Positions 9,140 through 21,900 of a DNA stretch of 64,000 nucleotides are shown here, one piece after another (position 1 is the first letter of the stretch; the number at the start of each line of letters is the position of its first letter). A model generated the notes under the pieces. It saw nothing but the letters and a program-made list of their open reading frames with translations, did no database searches and was not told the origin of the DNA. Made by a program: the position numbers and the translations under genes. Source of the stretch: Gautieria morchelliformis (lineage: Eukaryota; Basidiomycota; Agaricomycetes; Gomphales; Gomphaceae); assembly GCA_015179125.1 (NCBI GenBank), contig WHVA01000472.1:1-64000 (forward strand), read 5' to 3'.

Positions 9140-12100
9140 CGACCTGCCCGTGGAGACCGAAGACATGCCTGGGGTCCGCTACCAAGAGAACCCCTGCGTT
9201 GGCCCTTTGTGGATGCCCAGTGACAGCGACATGCATCTTGGGTGTTCCTGGCGTGAGACCGCGGTCCTAGATCTGGCCCAAGGTCTTGACCAGTACCTTG
9301 GTGTGCGCGATGTTCCTGCACATGAAAACTCGGATGAAGACTCTCAAGGTGGATCTGACAGCTCCGGTGACAAGGCCCTCGAGCTGCCAATCCAACAGGA
9401 CGGTAAGTCGAGCCTTTCTGTGGGCATATCCCCGATGCTGACAGTGTGGGTAGGTGATCGGTGGCATGGGCGTGACCGGCGGCGTCAACGTAGTGCAGTT
9501 CTAGACGACGACCCCTGGTATCCATGGCCAGATAAAGTGGTCAGCTGGAAATGGTATTTCTGGTATGCTGATGATGACTGCTGATATTTGTTGTGTAGAC
9601 CTGTTCTTTGGATATCCTCATGCATTTACCTCGGTCTGTGTTTTCACGGCGCCAGTTAGATATTTTCTTGTGGATGCTGAAGGTCAACGGGATGGATGAT
9701 GTGCCTTCGGTTAAGGCACAGAAGCTGGTAAATGCCTCAATTCAGCATCTGTGTGGGATTGACACTGTGAAATACAATGGTGCAACGGGTCACAAATTTT
9801 ACGTGAACAATTTGGCACAGTTGATTGCCCAGGTGTGTGTTGGTGCAGTATCACTAGGGTTGGGTCTCTCATATGCATTTATGAGATGGCAAATCCTCGG
9901 GTTCAACCTCATTTGCACTTTTATCCCGAGGACACCAGTCCACACTTGTCAGAGGCAAGGCAGGCTCATCGATGGCTGTCCGAGGTTGATGGGGACCTGC
10001 TCACCCTGATGGTGCGCCATGGGAGCCAAGAATTTTTTACCTTCGAGCCAGCGTTATTGAAGGATCAATCAGCTGTGATGCCCTTCAGGTGGTTTGGTCA
10101 TGGGCGGCAGATGTTTGCAAAGGCCTGGCGGCTGCATCCATGCGGTCAGATGTGGGTGGTGCTCGAGTATGAGGTGCTCACTGTCGCGCTGGATGACTTC
10201 CTGCTCAATTTCGTGGAGTTTGGCAAGGGACATATGAGGTATGACTGCCCGTCCCCAACAGAAATTGCAGGTAGGTGCTCTCATCAGGTCTACAGCAAAA
10301 TGGATGATACGTCTCATTGGTACATTTGATTCGCCAACGGGTACACCGAAAGAGTGGACTCGTACAGACACCAAGCTCGGCAACTGTTGGCGCGATCGGG
10401 GCAAAGGGCATCGCGTAGTGGCAGCCCCCATTTGGCTGTACTGTGATGACACTTCAGGCAATACTTCCAAAAAGTGGAACAAGCATAACAGCTTCCTGTT
10501 CACCATGGCTGGTTTGGATCGTGAGCATGCCCAGCAGGAGTATAATGTGCACTTCCTATGTACGTCAAATATTGCACCCCCTTTGGAGATGCTTGAGGCC
10601 ATTGTGGCACAAGTCCTGTGAGTGACAGCCCCCAGGCATGATTTCTTGCTGAGCTCCTTCTTCCAGCACATGCCAAAGTGAGGGCATCTGGGCATGGGAC
10701 TGCGAGTGGGGTGAAATGGTGTTGGTATTGGTGTGGATGCTTGCACTGGTGGGAGACAACCCGATGCAAAGTGAAATGGCTTGTCACCGGGGACTGCTGG
10801 CCAAGTTCTTCTGTAGGTGTTGTTGGGTCAAAGGGTCAGACACGACCCAGCATGACGCACCGGGGGTAGAGACTCAGAGCTCAAGGGGTGGGAGCAGCCC
10901 TGGGGTGTACAACGACCCCAATGGTGGCTCTTCGGGGGGAGGTAGCAGTGATGGCGCAGGTTCCGCCCGTGGCTTAGGTTCGGAAGATGAGCGGCAAAGG
11001 GGGAGAGGTCACAAAATAGTTGAGAGCATGGCAACCATGGTCTCCCGTGTCCAACACTTTATGGTGGTAGGTGACATGGCATTACCTACGGCTCGTGATG
11101 TCCTGAACTGACACTGGGTCCAGAAGGGGGTCCCACGAGATAAATATGAGTCTCAGGCGTACCTTGGGTCATATTATGAGGCCACTACTATGGTGAGGAA
11201 TCAAATGAGGATCTCTAAGGCCAAAACCACATCGGGAGTGCAGGATGCATACCAGGACTATTTCATCAAGAAGCTGCAGGGAGCGTACCAAACCAAGCGG
11301 GGGCGCGACGCCAAGCAGAAGGCCCTGGATGAGGCAGTGGAGGCGCTTCCATCCAACACAACCAGCCCAGTGTGGCTGATCAAAGGTGCGTGTGTCAGCC
11401 CCCATGGATCCTGCACTGAGAGCTGGGGTGCAGGTCTCGATCCGCATCGAGATATGCCAGTAGAAATCTTGCATGTGGTGCTCCTCGGTTTCGTCAAGTA
11501 TTTCTGGAGGGATGCTGTCACAAGGGTCAAGAAAGCAAAAATGCAGCATGTTTTGGAGGCTCGCCTGCAAAGCTGCGATGTGTGAGGCCTGGGGATCTCA
11601 CCCCTCGCAGGTCATACACTCGTGCAATGGGCCGGTTCCCTGACTGGCCGCGGTTTTCGCGTGATATCCCAGGTCGCGCCCTTCGTCCTTTATGACCTCC
11701 TGCCTGCTGAGGTGGTGGCTGCGTGGGCAGCTCTGGCATGGTTAGTCCCAATGATATGGCAACCTGTGATCGTGGACAGTGAATTGCATGTGGTGGGTCC
11801 AACGCCCACGGACCGCGTGTTACTCACTCACATCTTGAGCATGGACAGCGCCAACTGCAACTCGCCATTGACCACTTCCTCGACTGCACCGTCAGGTGGA
11901 CCCCGCGATGGTTCAACAAACCAAAGTTTCATATTCTGCTGCATCTGACAGAGGATATCTGGCGCTTTGGACCGCTGTTCCTCTTTGCGACGGAAGGTTT
12001 TGAGTCCTTCAACGCGGTCATCCAGGCTCAGAGCGTGCATTCCAATAGGCACGCTCCGTTGAGGGATATCACCTTGGGATTTTCTCAAGGCAACAGGATC

Positions 12101-12579
12101 CGGCACTTGGTCAGTGGGGGGGCCTTCAACGTGGTCATTCTACGTGTGCCTGGTCGGGGGCATACTGAGCCCACAATCTTCCGCATGCCGCAGGGTCCAG
12201 GAGCGAACATGCGCTGGAGGTCTGTCGATGTGGAACCACAGGGCCTCGTCGCCATGGACCCCGTGGTGCGGTTTTCTAGCTCTGGTTTGCCCATCTTGTG
12301 GAGGCCTGGGGAGCTGACATGGCACTGGGCCAATGGAAGGAGTGCGTGTTATCACATTTGGCAAGTACCTACTCATTCGTCCATGTCAGGTACATTGACG
12401 AGACCCTCCAGCGAGATGCCGAGATGTTCCCCCCCGCCCACACCAGCTACGCCAACGAATTTACCATCCCTCACCACCATGGTGTGTCAACAGCCCCTCT
12501 GCAAGCAACTACAAACACCCTTGATGGGCTGCCGGCCAAACGACGAGCAGGACTCAGTGCAATTTTGAACATGAATTAA

Positions 12580-14664
12580 TAGCCTCACAGTGGGAAAAAA
12601 TGTGTATATAATATGCCTCTAATAGCCAAAGCGTGCTCATGCCTCGAGTCCTTGAAGTCACTGGCATTGTGACATTTGTCCATGTTTGGTTCACCATTCT
12701 CTTTCCCAACCCACATGTATCGTCGCTGAGCGGCTCATTCTCTCTGCTAGTCACGCCTTGAGCTCAGGTTACTGCGCTGCAGCTCAACAGTGAGTCTGAG
12801 GACCTCTGCTTGGAGTCTTGGTGCTTTGCTCTAGCTACTTGTCACTCGAGCTGTCTGGTCCAACCGCCTGGCCTTTGCTCCCTCACTGTAGCTCAGACTC
12901 TAGTAGCTGCTATGTCCCTGCTCTGGGCCATGGGATAATCTGCTGTACGCTGCCACTGAGGGACAGGTCTGCTCATGCATGTGCAGGGAGCGGTGTGGGG
13001 CTGCAGGCTTACCCACCAAAGCGGCACGTGTGATATCAATCCCGACTTGCCTTGCACTGACCAGATCTCACTGTTTCAGGCTGGTGCAAGGCGTTTGGCG
13101 GTGGAGGTGTTCGTGTTTGCGTTCATGTTCGTTATTACCATGTGCAAATGCCGAGCACCAGAACTTGTTTACATGTCACATGATCTGTAGGATAGCAATA
13201 AATATAGTTGTTTTGGCAACCATATTGGGTTGGAACAAGAATATTATTAGAATACTATCAAGAGGCCTGAGCTGGGCTGGGTGGGGCCATTGGTGCTAGG
13301 CACAAGCCAGCACAGTACTCAACCCAAGTGGGGATTGCAGAGGCCAGGTTCAATCAAAATTTTTCCCAGCGGAGCACAAGCAGCTGCAGTGCTGTGCGGG
13401 GCCAACCTCCTCCTTGTATCTTGCACAAGTGGACTGGCTGTCTGTGTACACTGCCGGATGCCAGTGATCAGTTGATTGTTAGGAGTCGGCTAGATAACGA
13501 CCAGCGCTTATATCAGGAACGCTCGGGGATCCCTAAATCGTGAGATCACACTATTTCGAGCACCAAGGACCCCGAACTACCCGGGAAAGGAATGCCACCC
13601 CCTCCTACGTGCCGTCTGTGAGCTTGCAGCGGCCATATTGTCCTCTGGGGGAGCCGGCCACTGCAGTGTAGTGATGGGCACGGCCCGGCCCAGTCTGAGG
13701 CTTGAGCTGGGCCGAGCCCCCAAAAGCCTGAGATGGGGCAGGCCCAAGCCGTTCATGCACCGGGCTTCTGGGCCTTGCTCGAGTTTTGCAGAAAGGCCCG
13801 GCCGCTTGCACCCGGTCTATGGACACGTCTATGGACGCATCCATGGACCCACAAACCATAAAAGATAAAGTCATGTGACCTCAACGCCCACTGAACCCCA
13901 CGAACCATGCCCACCCATGAACCACCAGAACACATCCATATTTGCCATATATAGACAGAAGAGTATCCAGCAGCCAAACTAAAATATTTTCATATGCACC
14001 CTCCTCACCACGAGGATATTTCTGTGTCTGCCACATCTCCATGTCTATATCTGGACCAATTGTGTAATACTACCTGGTGGATCTAAAAAATTGTCTTTCC
14101 CTCCCCTTTGACCATGGCCATTTGGATGCAAGTGAACCATCGTGTCGTCCCGTTCAATATTCGAACCAATAAACGACAACTGAGTCCCAGTACGTTATGA
14201 CAAATTTCCAACAATCATCGCTAAACACTTCTACACCCACTCATCGGAAACGGTATATCCATTGGCCTAGGGTGTAACTTGTGGACATGGGCGAGGTAGG
14301 CACCTGCATAGAAGCGTTTACGAGATGGCCACTAGGTTTCATAGTTGGATGTGTATGATGTAGTTTCTCTATTCGAAAGACGGCGATTCCCAAGGAGATG
14401 CCTCCCTTGAGCAGTTCATTCAGCCAAACAGCTGAACCCGTCGAATAAGGACGAGAGGGGGGCATAGAAACGCGGGCATGGTGCATTATGATCGTCAAAG
14501 CTGCATTGTACAGCAAGTGTGATTAAACTAGATCGCAGAACGGTGGGTTCGGCGGACAGACGGACAACAGTGCGGACTCACAAGACATATTTGAGAGGCA
14601 TTCCACATATGGTAGCTGGGGCCTCGGTATCCTGGCTGTACTGACCTCTTCGTGAGCCATTTGT
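12580..14664. other. Intergenic, no gene supported
   Basis: I find no convincing coding, tRNA or mobile element structure. A short stretch at about 13670-13810 is rich in alternating GGGCC/GGCCC words and may be part of a dispersed repeat. Open frames here are short, and none shows a recognisable domain. Confidence 0.45.
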
Positions 14665-14931
14665 TCATATTGTCTTCTGGTTCCGCAACCCCTTTAATGC
14701 CTCCCACAAAACCTTACTGAGTTCATTGGTGATATCTAATGTGTCATGCATGAAGCAATGGATGCTGACAGGCAGTGTGTTGAGGGGATCAGTGATCCGG
14801 GAGCGCTGGTTCCACATGAGATGTGGCTTGACGTGTCGAATAAAGTCTACAAGGGTCACAAGAATGTCAAATGGAAGCTCAGCTAGCTCAGGCGTCTCTA
14901 CCAGGACTGAAAGCAGAAGTTGTTGGGCCAT
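14665..14931 (-). pseudogene. Fragment resembling the CxC5 N-terminal region of KDZ transposons
   Basis: From an ATG at 14931 the minus strand encodes about 85 residues (MAQQLLLSVLVETPELAELP, then a hydrophobic helix and a segment ending LSKVLWEALKG). The spacing of Leu, TPELA, DPL-like, LP-IH-F and LWEAL resembles the N-terminal region of CxC5 proteins linked to KDZ transposases in mushrooms. The similarity then stops, so it is a truncated relic. The same frame stays open upstream to 15300, but that part looks unrelated. The assignment is from memory of the family and is tentative. Confidence 0.4.
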
Positions 14932-16465
14932 TGATGAGGATCGGAGACAAGGCGGCCAAGGGCGCAGGTGAGGGAATGTGTCGTATGTGAGAATAACACG
15001 GGGATCTGGGCCGGTGCGATGTGTCGTACGGGGAACCCTTCGACATGGTCGCCGTGAGGTCAAGGTTTTCCAGAATGGGGGCTTACACCCGTTTGCAGTA
15101 CCTAGGGCGCGCGTCGGATTTGCTTCCGTTTTAGCGCACAAACCTCGAGCAATGATATCTTGCTTGATATCGCTCCGATTCGCTTGAAATTTCATATCTG
15201 AAGCTATGTGGACCATAGCTAGGGCATAGAACTTAAAAATCCAAATAAAACAAGCATTTTTTATTTTGCATTTTGGGTGCTGAGGGGGGAACAATGTCAA
15301 GCTTAGCTTACTGTATGTGGTTCAATGCAGGTTTTAATTTTGTTTGCTACTTTGTACTAATGGTGAGAACCCACTACAGGAGAATCTCCAGAAGAGGGTA
15401 TCGTAGGATTGGAGAGGAAGGGCTTAGCTTCTTCTGACATTGGATCAATGAGATCTCGCGGTAGGCATTCATTCTCAATGTCGGATTTCCTCCTGTGTAG
15501 CATAAGCCCCGAAAATCTGAGGGATCATATAACTGTTAGAATAAATGGATAGCTATATCACACAGTATTCTAAGGTCTATACAATCGTCTAACTGAGCTA
15601 ACATCTGGGAGAAATGATCCATGCACCAGTAGCAGTGCCTGCCCTGGAAAGCAGGCACCTGGGCCCTGGTCAGAAGAAATATTGCTATGGGACTAATAGA
15701 CCCATACAGGGACATCGGACACGATGGAGATTGCAGTACACTGTCCTATCTATGGACATACTGAATAGCTACCTCAGGAGAGAGGTACAGAGATGGCAAA
15801 TGCCTTGCCAAGGCTGCTGTAGGCACACAGCACAGGACACACATGATTTCTTTTCTATTCTATTCCCCTGACCAGCTCCCACTGATTACGAGCTATATTA
15901 CATGTTGAAAGGGGCTTTGTACATTGCTCCAAGGTCCCAGCTTAGATACTTGTCAGTAGGACAAGTATCCCCATCATTGTTCCTGCTCCACAGCTGTATG
16001 CAGCCTGTGGAGCATTTCCACATTATCCTGACCCATTCACTCACTATCTTGAACACTGGTACTCACTACTATTTTAGTATAAGTAGCTACCATAAATGTA
16101 CGAACAAAACATCCAGAATATCATCCAGAAATATCCATGATTCACTGTTTCACCTCCTGAAGTAACTGTAGACTTGTTTGATAGCTACAGAGCTTATTTC
16201 TTGATAGTTTTCTCTAATTCTTTGTTGAGAGTCTACTATAACTGGCTACACTATACTGTTCCAAAAGCGAAAGCTTTGGACTCCTTGTTCCTCTGTTCTC
16301 ACCTGTTTCTTCCTCGACTCGGTCACGTGACCTACATCAATCAGTGACGACTTGCTCCACAGAGCTTAGTCAGCTCGCGCATATACCCTGCAAAGGGGTG
16401 CACGAAGAGTCCCCACTCCCTGAGTCATCAAATATATCTGTCCTGATATATCTAATCTATTATTC
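14932..16465. other. Intergenic, no gene supported
   Basis: AT-rich sequence with short open frames only. I see no domain, tRNA or repeat boundary. Confidence 0.45.
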
Positions 16466-17450
16466 CTAAAAATAACATGGAACATACACGTCATCAAAGT
16501 TCATAATAGCATCTTTGATCCCTTCTGCACCAAGTGCCAATGCACCATAAGGCAACTTCGCTGATCCTGACACGTTCTTGAGCTCGGAAACCGTGGGGGT
16601 GCATGCGTATGCTGTGGGGTGAGGGGCGCGGAGGTGCTGGGGTAGGTGAGCTGGTGTAGGAGGACAGGGTGGCGGGGGAGCAGGCGGTGGCGGGTGCAGG
16701 TGTGGGTGCAGGTGCGGGTGCAGGTGTGGGTGCAGGTGCAGGTGCAGGTGCGGGTGCAGGGACAGATGCGGGTGCAGGTGTGGGTGCAGGTGCAGGTGTG
16801 GGTGTGGGTGTGGGTGTGGGTATGGGTGTGGGTGTGGGTGTGGGTGTGGGTGCAGGTGTGGGTGCAGGTGTGGGTGCGGGTGCGGGTGCGGGTGCGGGTG
16901 CAGGGACGGGTTGGGCGATGACGCGAAGGACGTAGGGGCGCACGCGTATGTGGCGGGGGTGAGGGGCACGGAGGTGCTGGGGTGGGTGAGCTGGTGTAGG
17001 AGGATGGGGTGGTGGGGAAGTGGGCGGCGGCGGGTGTGGGTGTGGGTGCAGGTGCCGGTGCAGGTATGGGCGCAGGTTCTGGTGCAATTGTAGCATGGAC
17101 AACATGGAGCTCATCGTGAGGAGACTGGGCATACGGTTAGCAGGGTGCGGGGGCATCGACACACCTTGACACCCAGGGGACTCCACGCAGGGGACATGGG
17201 GGATATGGGCCCAAACAGCAGCCGGTAGAGGGACAGGAGCGTGGACGTGACACGACTGGGCTGGCAGCCCTCGAGGTGTGCGATGGCGTCGCCGCGGTTG
17301 GTGTTGCAGTAGCATGTGCAGGCGCGGGACATGGCGGTGGTCATCGCGAGGGTATTGACAGTAGGAGTGATGGAGCCACGGTCGGTCAGGGTGCGGGTGG
17401 ATGACAGGAAGGAACTGCTCATGCTTGTAGGAGTAGAAGGGGCGCTTCAA
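16466..17450 (-). other. Proline/alanine-rich open frames over a hexanucleotide repeat, hypothetical
   Basis: Two minus-strand frames stay open here, of 318 codons (17450-16494) and 167 codons (16969-16466). Their central parts are (Ala-Pro)n or (His-Pro)n because the DNA is a degenerate GGTGCA/GGTGTG repeat. A third frame at 17422-17111 looks more protein-like, with several cysteines. The last 40 residues of the shorter frame ([16 protein letters not shown] to the stop) also look like real protein. I do not recognise a family. A spliced gene with a repeat-expanded middle exon is possible, but so is chance opening of a stop-free repeat. Confidence 0.3.
16680..17070. repeat. Degenerate GGTGCA/GGTGTG hexanucleotide microsatellite
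   Basis: Long runs of GGTGCA, GGTGCG and GGTGTG hexamers fill 16690-16910 and recur at 17030-17070. A near-duplicate flank (gaggggcgcggaggtgctgg against gaggggcacggaggtgctgg) lies at about 16620 and 16960, so a block of roughly 340 bp is partly duplicated. Confidence 0.9.
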
Positions 17451-17733
17451 GTCACAATGGTGGACTTGTAGTTGGGACGCGTGACAGCCCTTTCAGCAAG
17501 GATGTAAAGTAAGCATAAGTAGCAAACGCACCAATAAAAATGGGATAGTGGACATTCGACCCCTCAAAATTACACTTGAGTTAGGTTCAGCATTGGGAGT
17601 AAGGGTGGTCCAGACCTAGCCCGGAATGTCTTTACAAATGCTGTCGTGTGATTCATGTCATAGAATCTTGGTCAAGGTGTGTGTTTTGAGAACTTCTGTT
17701 CTCCTTGTATGTACTACCCACACCATCGCTCAT

Positions 17734-18420
17734 ATGCCTCGCCCTGGCAACCATAAGCCTCTTCGTCACATGTACAGCAAGGATCTGCGGGATCGCGTTA
17801 TATACCAAAAATTCAAGCTCAACAAGAAATCAACCGATATTGCAATTGACCTCGATATGTCACTACGTGTAGTTCAATGCACAATCAAACTCTGGCGGGA
17901 TGTTGGAGAGGTTGTGGCAGAGCCAAAGCGGCTATCTCATGGGTCAAAAATGACCTCAGCTTAGAGTGAAGTAAGTAATTCATGTCTGTGTTTAGCTGTA
18001 GCTTATTTTATTTTATAACAGTTTCTTCTTGCACTTCTTGAACGCTCGCCCAATCTTTACCTCGATGAGCTTGTCGAAGAGCTAGAGGTGCAGCATGGTA
18101 TTTTAGTAAGTATATCAACTGTCTGGAGGATGCTTTGACATCTTGGCTTGCAAAGAAAGAAAGTGAGTCGTTAAATCCTCAAAGAATGACAACCTTTATA
18201 TTTGTCTCCAATCCAGCTTTCACAGGCAGCCGCAGAGCGCTGTGAAGCCTTGTGGACTGCTTTCCAGTTTCGTATTGGTAGTGAACCACTGGACCATTTG
18301 GTTTTCACAGATGAAATCACAATTGACCTTCGCACAATGTATAGACTAATAGGATGGGCTTACAAGGGATGTAGGCCTCGAGTGCGAGCATGTTTTTCTA
18401 TATCAGGACTGAGGGGTTAG
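17734..18420 (+). pseudogene. Tc1/mariner-like transposase relic (HTH and start of DDE domain)
   Basis: From the ATG at 17734 an exon encodes a helix-turn-helix region (YSKDLRDRVIYQKFK...STDIAIDLDMSLRVVQ). After a probable intron (about 17970-18019) come a LLERSPNLYLDELVEEL segment and a VSISTVWRML segment, where an in-frame TGA interrupts the expected HLGLQRKK. A further exon (18217-18420) has VFTDEITID with the first catalytic Asp and MYRLIGWAYKG, as in DDE superfamily endonucleases of Tc1/mariner type. The C-terminal half with the remaining acidic residues is missing. Terminal inverted repeats were not found. It is a dead fragment. Confidence 0.75.
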
Positions 18421-18973
18421 TGTACATGACAGGAGGTTCACATACAAAAAGCAAGGAAGAGAAAGAGCACATCAATGCCCAAATACAGCAGATAAGAAAG
18501 ATAAAAGGACAATCCTCAGGAATGCAACAGGACTACCTAAGAATGGCAGTCAGGGTAAAGGAAGAACCGAGGAAACCCCAGTTAAGCCAAATGTTCCCCA
18601 GCAAGTGCTGTGGCTGAGGCCTTGGGACAGGACTTGGGAGCAGGTCTTAACACCCAGGCAAAGCCCATGTGTCAGGGTGCATGAAGCATACCCACTCCTG
18701 GAGCATCAGAATAAAATTGTATTCTGATTAATCTAACTAAATTCACAAGACATTCTAGTCACAACACTGGGTTTTGTAACAAGCCCTGTATACACGCAGG
18801 CACAAAACCGCGCGAAAGGTGGAACACAACCCCCGCCACGTCCAATCCGAAACTGTCCAGTGCCAAAAACAACAACACAATGAACGCACCCCGCAAAAGC
18901 ATACAGGGAGAAGCTAAGTCCATATATCATTACACATTAAAAATAGTCAACTCAATATTGGGGATGGCATTGA
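18421..18973. other. Intergenic, no gene seen
   Basis: This is the sequence between the transposase relic and the 3' end of the NLR-type gene. I see no feature beyond short open frames. Confidence 0.5.
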
Positions 18974-21900
18974 CTAGGCCCTCTTGCTTAACGCCATGAC
19001 TTGAATGTCCAGCTCTTCAGCATTCTTCCACTGGCCCCGATTCCTATAGGTTAAGGCAAGGTTGCCCATGACTCTCAGGGTGTCAGGATGCTCCTCACCA
19101 AGGGCCCTCTTGCTTGCTTCCATGACTTGAACCTGCAGGTCTTCAGCATCATTCCACTGGCCCAGACTCTGATAGGTTGAGGCAAGGTTGTCCATAGCCA
19201 TCAGGGTGTCAGGATGCTCCTCACCAAGGACTCTCTTGCTTGTCTCCATCACTTCAATCTCCAGCTCTTCAGCATCCTTCCACTGGCCCTGATTCCAATA
19301 GGTTATGGCAAGGTTGCCCATGGCCGTCAGGGTGTCAGGATGCTCCTCACCAAGAACCCTCTTGCTTGCCTCCATGACTTGAACCCCCAGCTCTTCAGCC
19401 TCCTTCCATTTGTCCAGACTCTGATAGGTTGAGGCAAGGTTGTCTATAGCCATCAGGGTGTCAGGATGCTCCTCACCAAGAACCCTCTTGCTTGCCTCTA
19501 TGACTTGAACCCCCAGCTCTTCAGCATCCTTCCATTTGTCCAGACTCTGATAGGCTGAGGCAAGGTTGTTCATAGCTATCAGGGTGTCAGGATGCTCCTC
19601 ACCAAGCACCCTCTTGCTTGCCTCTATGACTTGAACCCCCAGCTCTTCAGCATCCTTCCATTTGTCCAGACTCTGATAGGCTGTGGCAAGGTTTTTCATA
19701 GCTATCAGGGTGTCAGGATGCTCCTCACCAAGCACCCTCTTGCTTGCCTCTATGACTTGAACATGCAGGTCTTCAGCATCCTTCCACAGGCCCAGACTCT
19801 GATAGGTTGAGGCAAGGTTGTCTATAGCCATCAGAGTGTCAGGATGCTCCTCACCAAGGACTCTCTTGCTTATCTCCATCACTTCAATCTCCAGCTCTTC
19901 AGCATCCGTTCACTGGCCCAGACTCTAATAGGTTGAGGCAAGGTTGCCCATACCTATCAGGGTGTCAGGATGCTCCTCACCAAGGACTGTCTTTGTTGCC
20001 TCCATCACTTGAATCTCTAGCGCTTCAGCATCCTTCCACCGGCCCTGAATCCAATAGGTTAAGGCAAGGTTGCCAATTGCCTGCAGGGTGTCAGGATGCT
20101 CCTCACCAAGGACTCTCTTGCTTGTCTCCATCACTTCAATCTCCAGCTCTTCAGCATCCTTCCACCATCCTGCTTCTTTGAACACTTTTGCAAATCTTTC
20201 TGCCATGCTTGAATCTGTAGGTTTTGTATGTAGCTCATTGATATGAGACAGAAGAGATCTCCTAAAAGCATAATCCTCCGTACTATCCTCATATGGGATA
20301 GAAAGTGCTAGTATCTGCATTGTACACCCTTGCTTATTCTCCTCCTCTACTACCTCTAGGTTATCTTGAGCCCAGACATGTACTAGTGGATGAAGGGAAA
20401 AAGTACTGTCTTCTTCATCAGTACTAATTAATGAGTATGAAGCTAACTCATTAATGATCTCCTGAAATTGAAAATCACTCCAGCCACCATCTGTGGTTTG
20501 AAAGTTGTGCAGAAATTGTCTTGCATCATCAAATGGTCCATCTAGATCCCTGAGAGAAGCCTTTTGAAAGATGCTTTTGGAAATCCCCCCATAATGTAAA
20601 AATGCACACAAGTGTAGCAGGGTTGCTGCAATGGGACTTAGTTTTTTAAAGCTTATTTCCCATGTTGCATATACAGCCCATGGATCATTATCCACTATTT
20701 GTATTGAGTGCTTGCTCATCAACTGAGCTCGATCCTTCTGAAAAATCTTCAGGTATTCATTTAGACTGCATCCCTTTGAGATATAGGCACCAGCTTGTAC
20801 AATGGCCAGGGCAAGATAACCAAGTTTTTTGACAATCAGAGATGCCAAGCTAAGATTCTTTGCAGAACTTTTGACTGTAGAGAATACAAGAAGCAACTGA
20901 ATAGCTTCCACAGCATTCATACTTGACACATGACAGTTGGAGCTGGGTGCATGCACACAACACTCCACATTACGACTTGTCACAATGATGTTTCCATACT
21001 TGCATGCTGGGAAGTACTTTCGAAGGTTTATGTCACGGTCATCATCATTGTCCAGGAAGAGCAACCACCCTTGGTGTTGTCCAGAAAGCCAGAGAAGAGC
21101 ATCTTTGGCAGTCTCACCAATACCCTCTTCCCAAGCAATATCTTCAAGGCCAGACTCCAAAGTAGTCACACTACTTGCATCAACATAATAGACTCTCCAA
21201 AAACTAAACACAACACAAGTTAGTCCCAACATAACAGACCAGGATGAACTGGACCACCATTGATAAAACTTTTCAATGAATCTCAATGCAATCTGTGTTT
21301 TTCCAGCACCACCAAGCCCATACATGAGAAAGATGCGCTGTTCCTCTGTAACAGTGGATGTTTGGTCTGGGAAAAAATACCCCTCAAGTTGCAAAAGGAT
21401 ATCTTCTCGTCCAGTAAATCTGCTTGTTGGTTGCAGACAAGCCTTACAGCGAGCTCCGCTCCATGTTTACCTGACAGCTGGCCAATAGTGCCTGCTCCAA
21501 CAGTGTCTACCATAAAACATATGTCATCAGCTGTGAGGCATTTCAGGTTGTACGCACTGAGGTGTGCAGCAGCCATCACTTCCCGGCACTCTCTCAGCAC
21601 TTTGAAAGCCACTGTGAGCATCTTGTCTACTTTTCCCTGCTGCAGATACTGCAATGTGTGTGTCTTCACCTCTCTCAGCCTTTCCCACTGCGCTAGCGTC
21701 ACATTTTGCATTCCTTGTTCCACATTGAACCGGAAGTAACCATTTGCAATAGATCCAAAGCGGAATTCAGTTTCCTCCGCTGTGGCTTCACATTCGGTCG
21801 TGATCTTCTCCAATACCTTGGCTACATCTAAAGGAATGACCCTGTTGAACGGATTGGGTGCTGGTAGGCCCGTCATGGCGACATGACCTGTCCCAATACT

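Larger units (their letters stand above)
4231..12579 (+). pseudogene. Multi-exon gene of a repetitive Agaricomycete family, split by a copia element
   Basis: Exon pieces left (about 4231-4619) and right (9140-12568) of the copia insertion join in frame at the 5-bp target duplication. The left part has a Cys-Cys...His-His zinc-finger-like segment (WQCQACQD...SIHEDSDVHR). The right part contains YPWPDK, LDILMHLPRSVFSRRQLDIFLW, YFYPED-like and ILHVVLLGFVKY blocks and ends with a SNRHAPLRDI segment. I recognise this as a protein family present in many copies in mushroom genomes, usually annotated as hypothetical and probably transposon-derived; I know no assigned function. Conserved introns are visible, for example 9399-9450 and 9539-9599. 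Besides the insertion, an in-frame TGA lies at about 11582, where the family continues on both sides. I therefore call it a pseudogene. Exon limits are approximate. Confidence 0.65.

Noticed and set aside
13600..13880. GGGCC-rich stretch as a possible regulatory island or MITE
   Set aside because: No clear terminal repeats or target duplication were found; only word composition supports it.
16494..17450. A collagen- or silk-like Ala-Pro protein
   Set aside because: Three frames on one strand and two on the other stay open because the DNA is a hexanucleotide repeat lacking stop words. A spliced gene is possible but not supported.
18985..20175. Regular repeats suggesting a CRISPR-like array
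   Set aside because: The units are contiguous 126-bp coding TPR repeats without spacers, in a eukaryotic gene.
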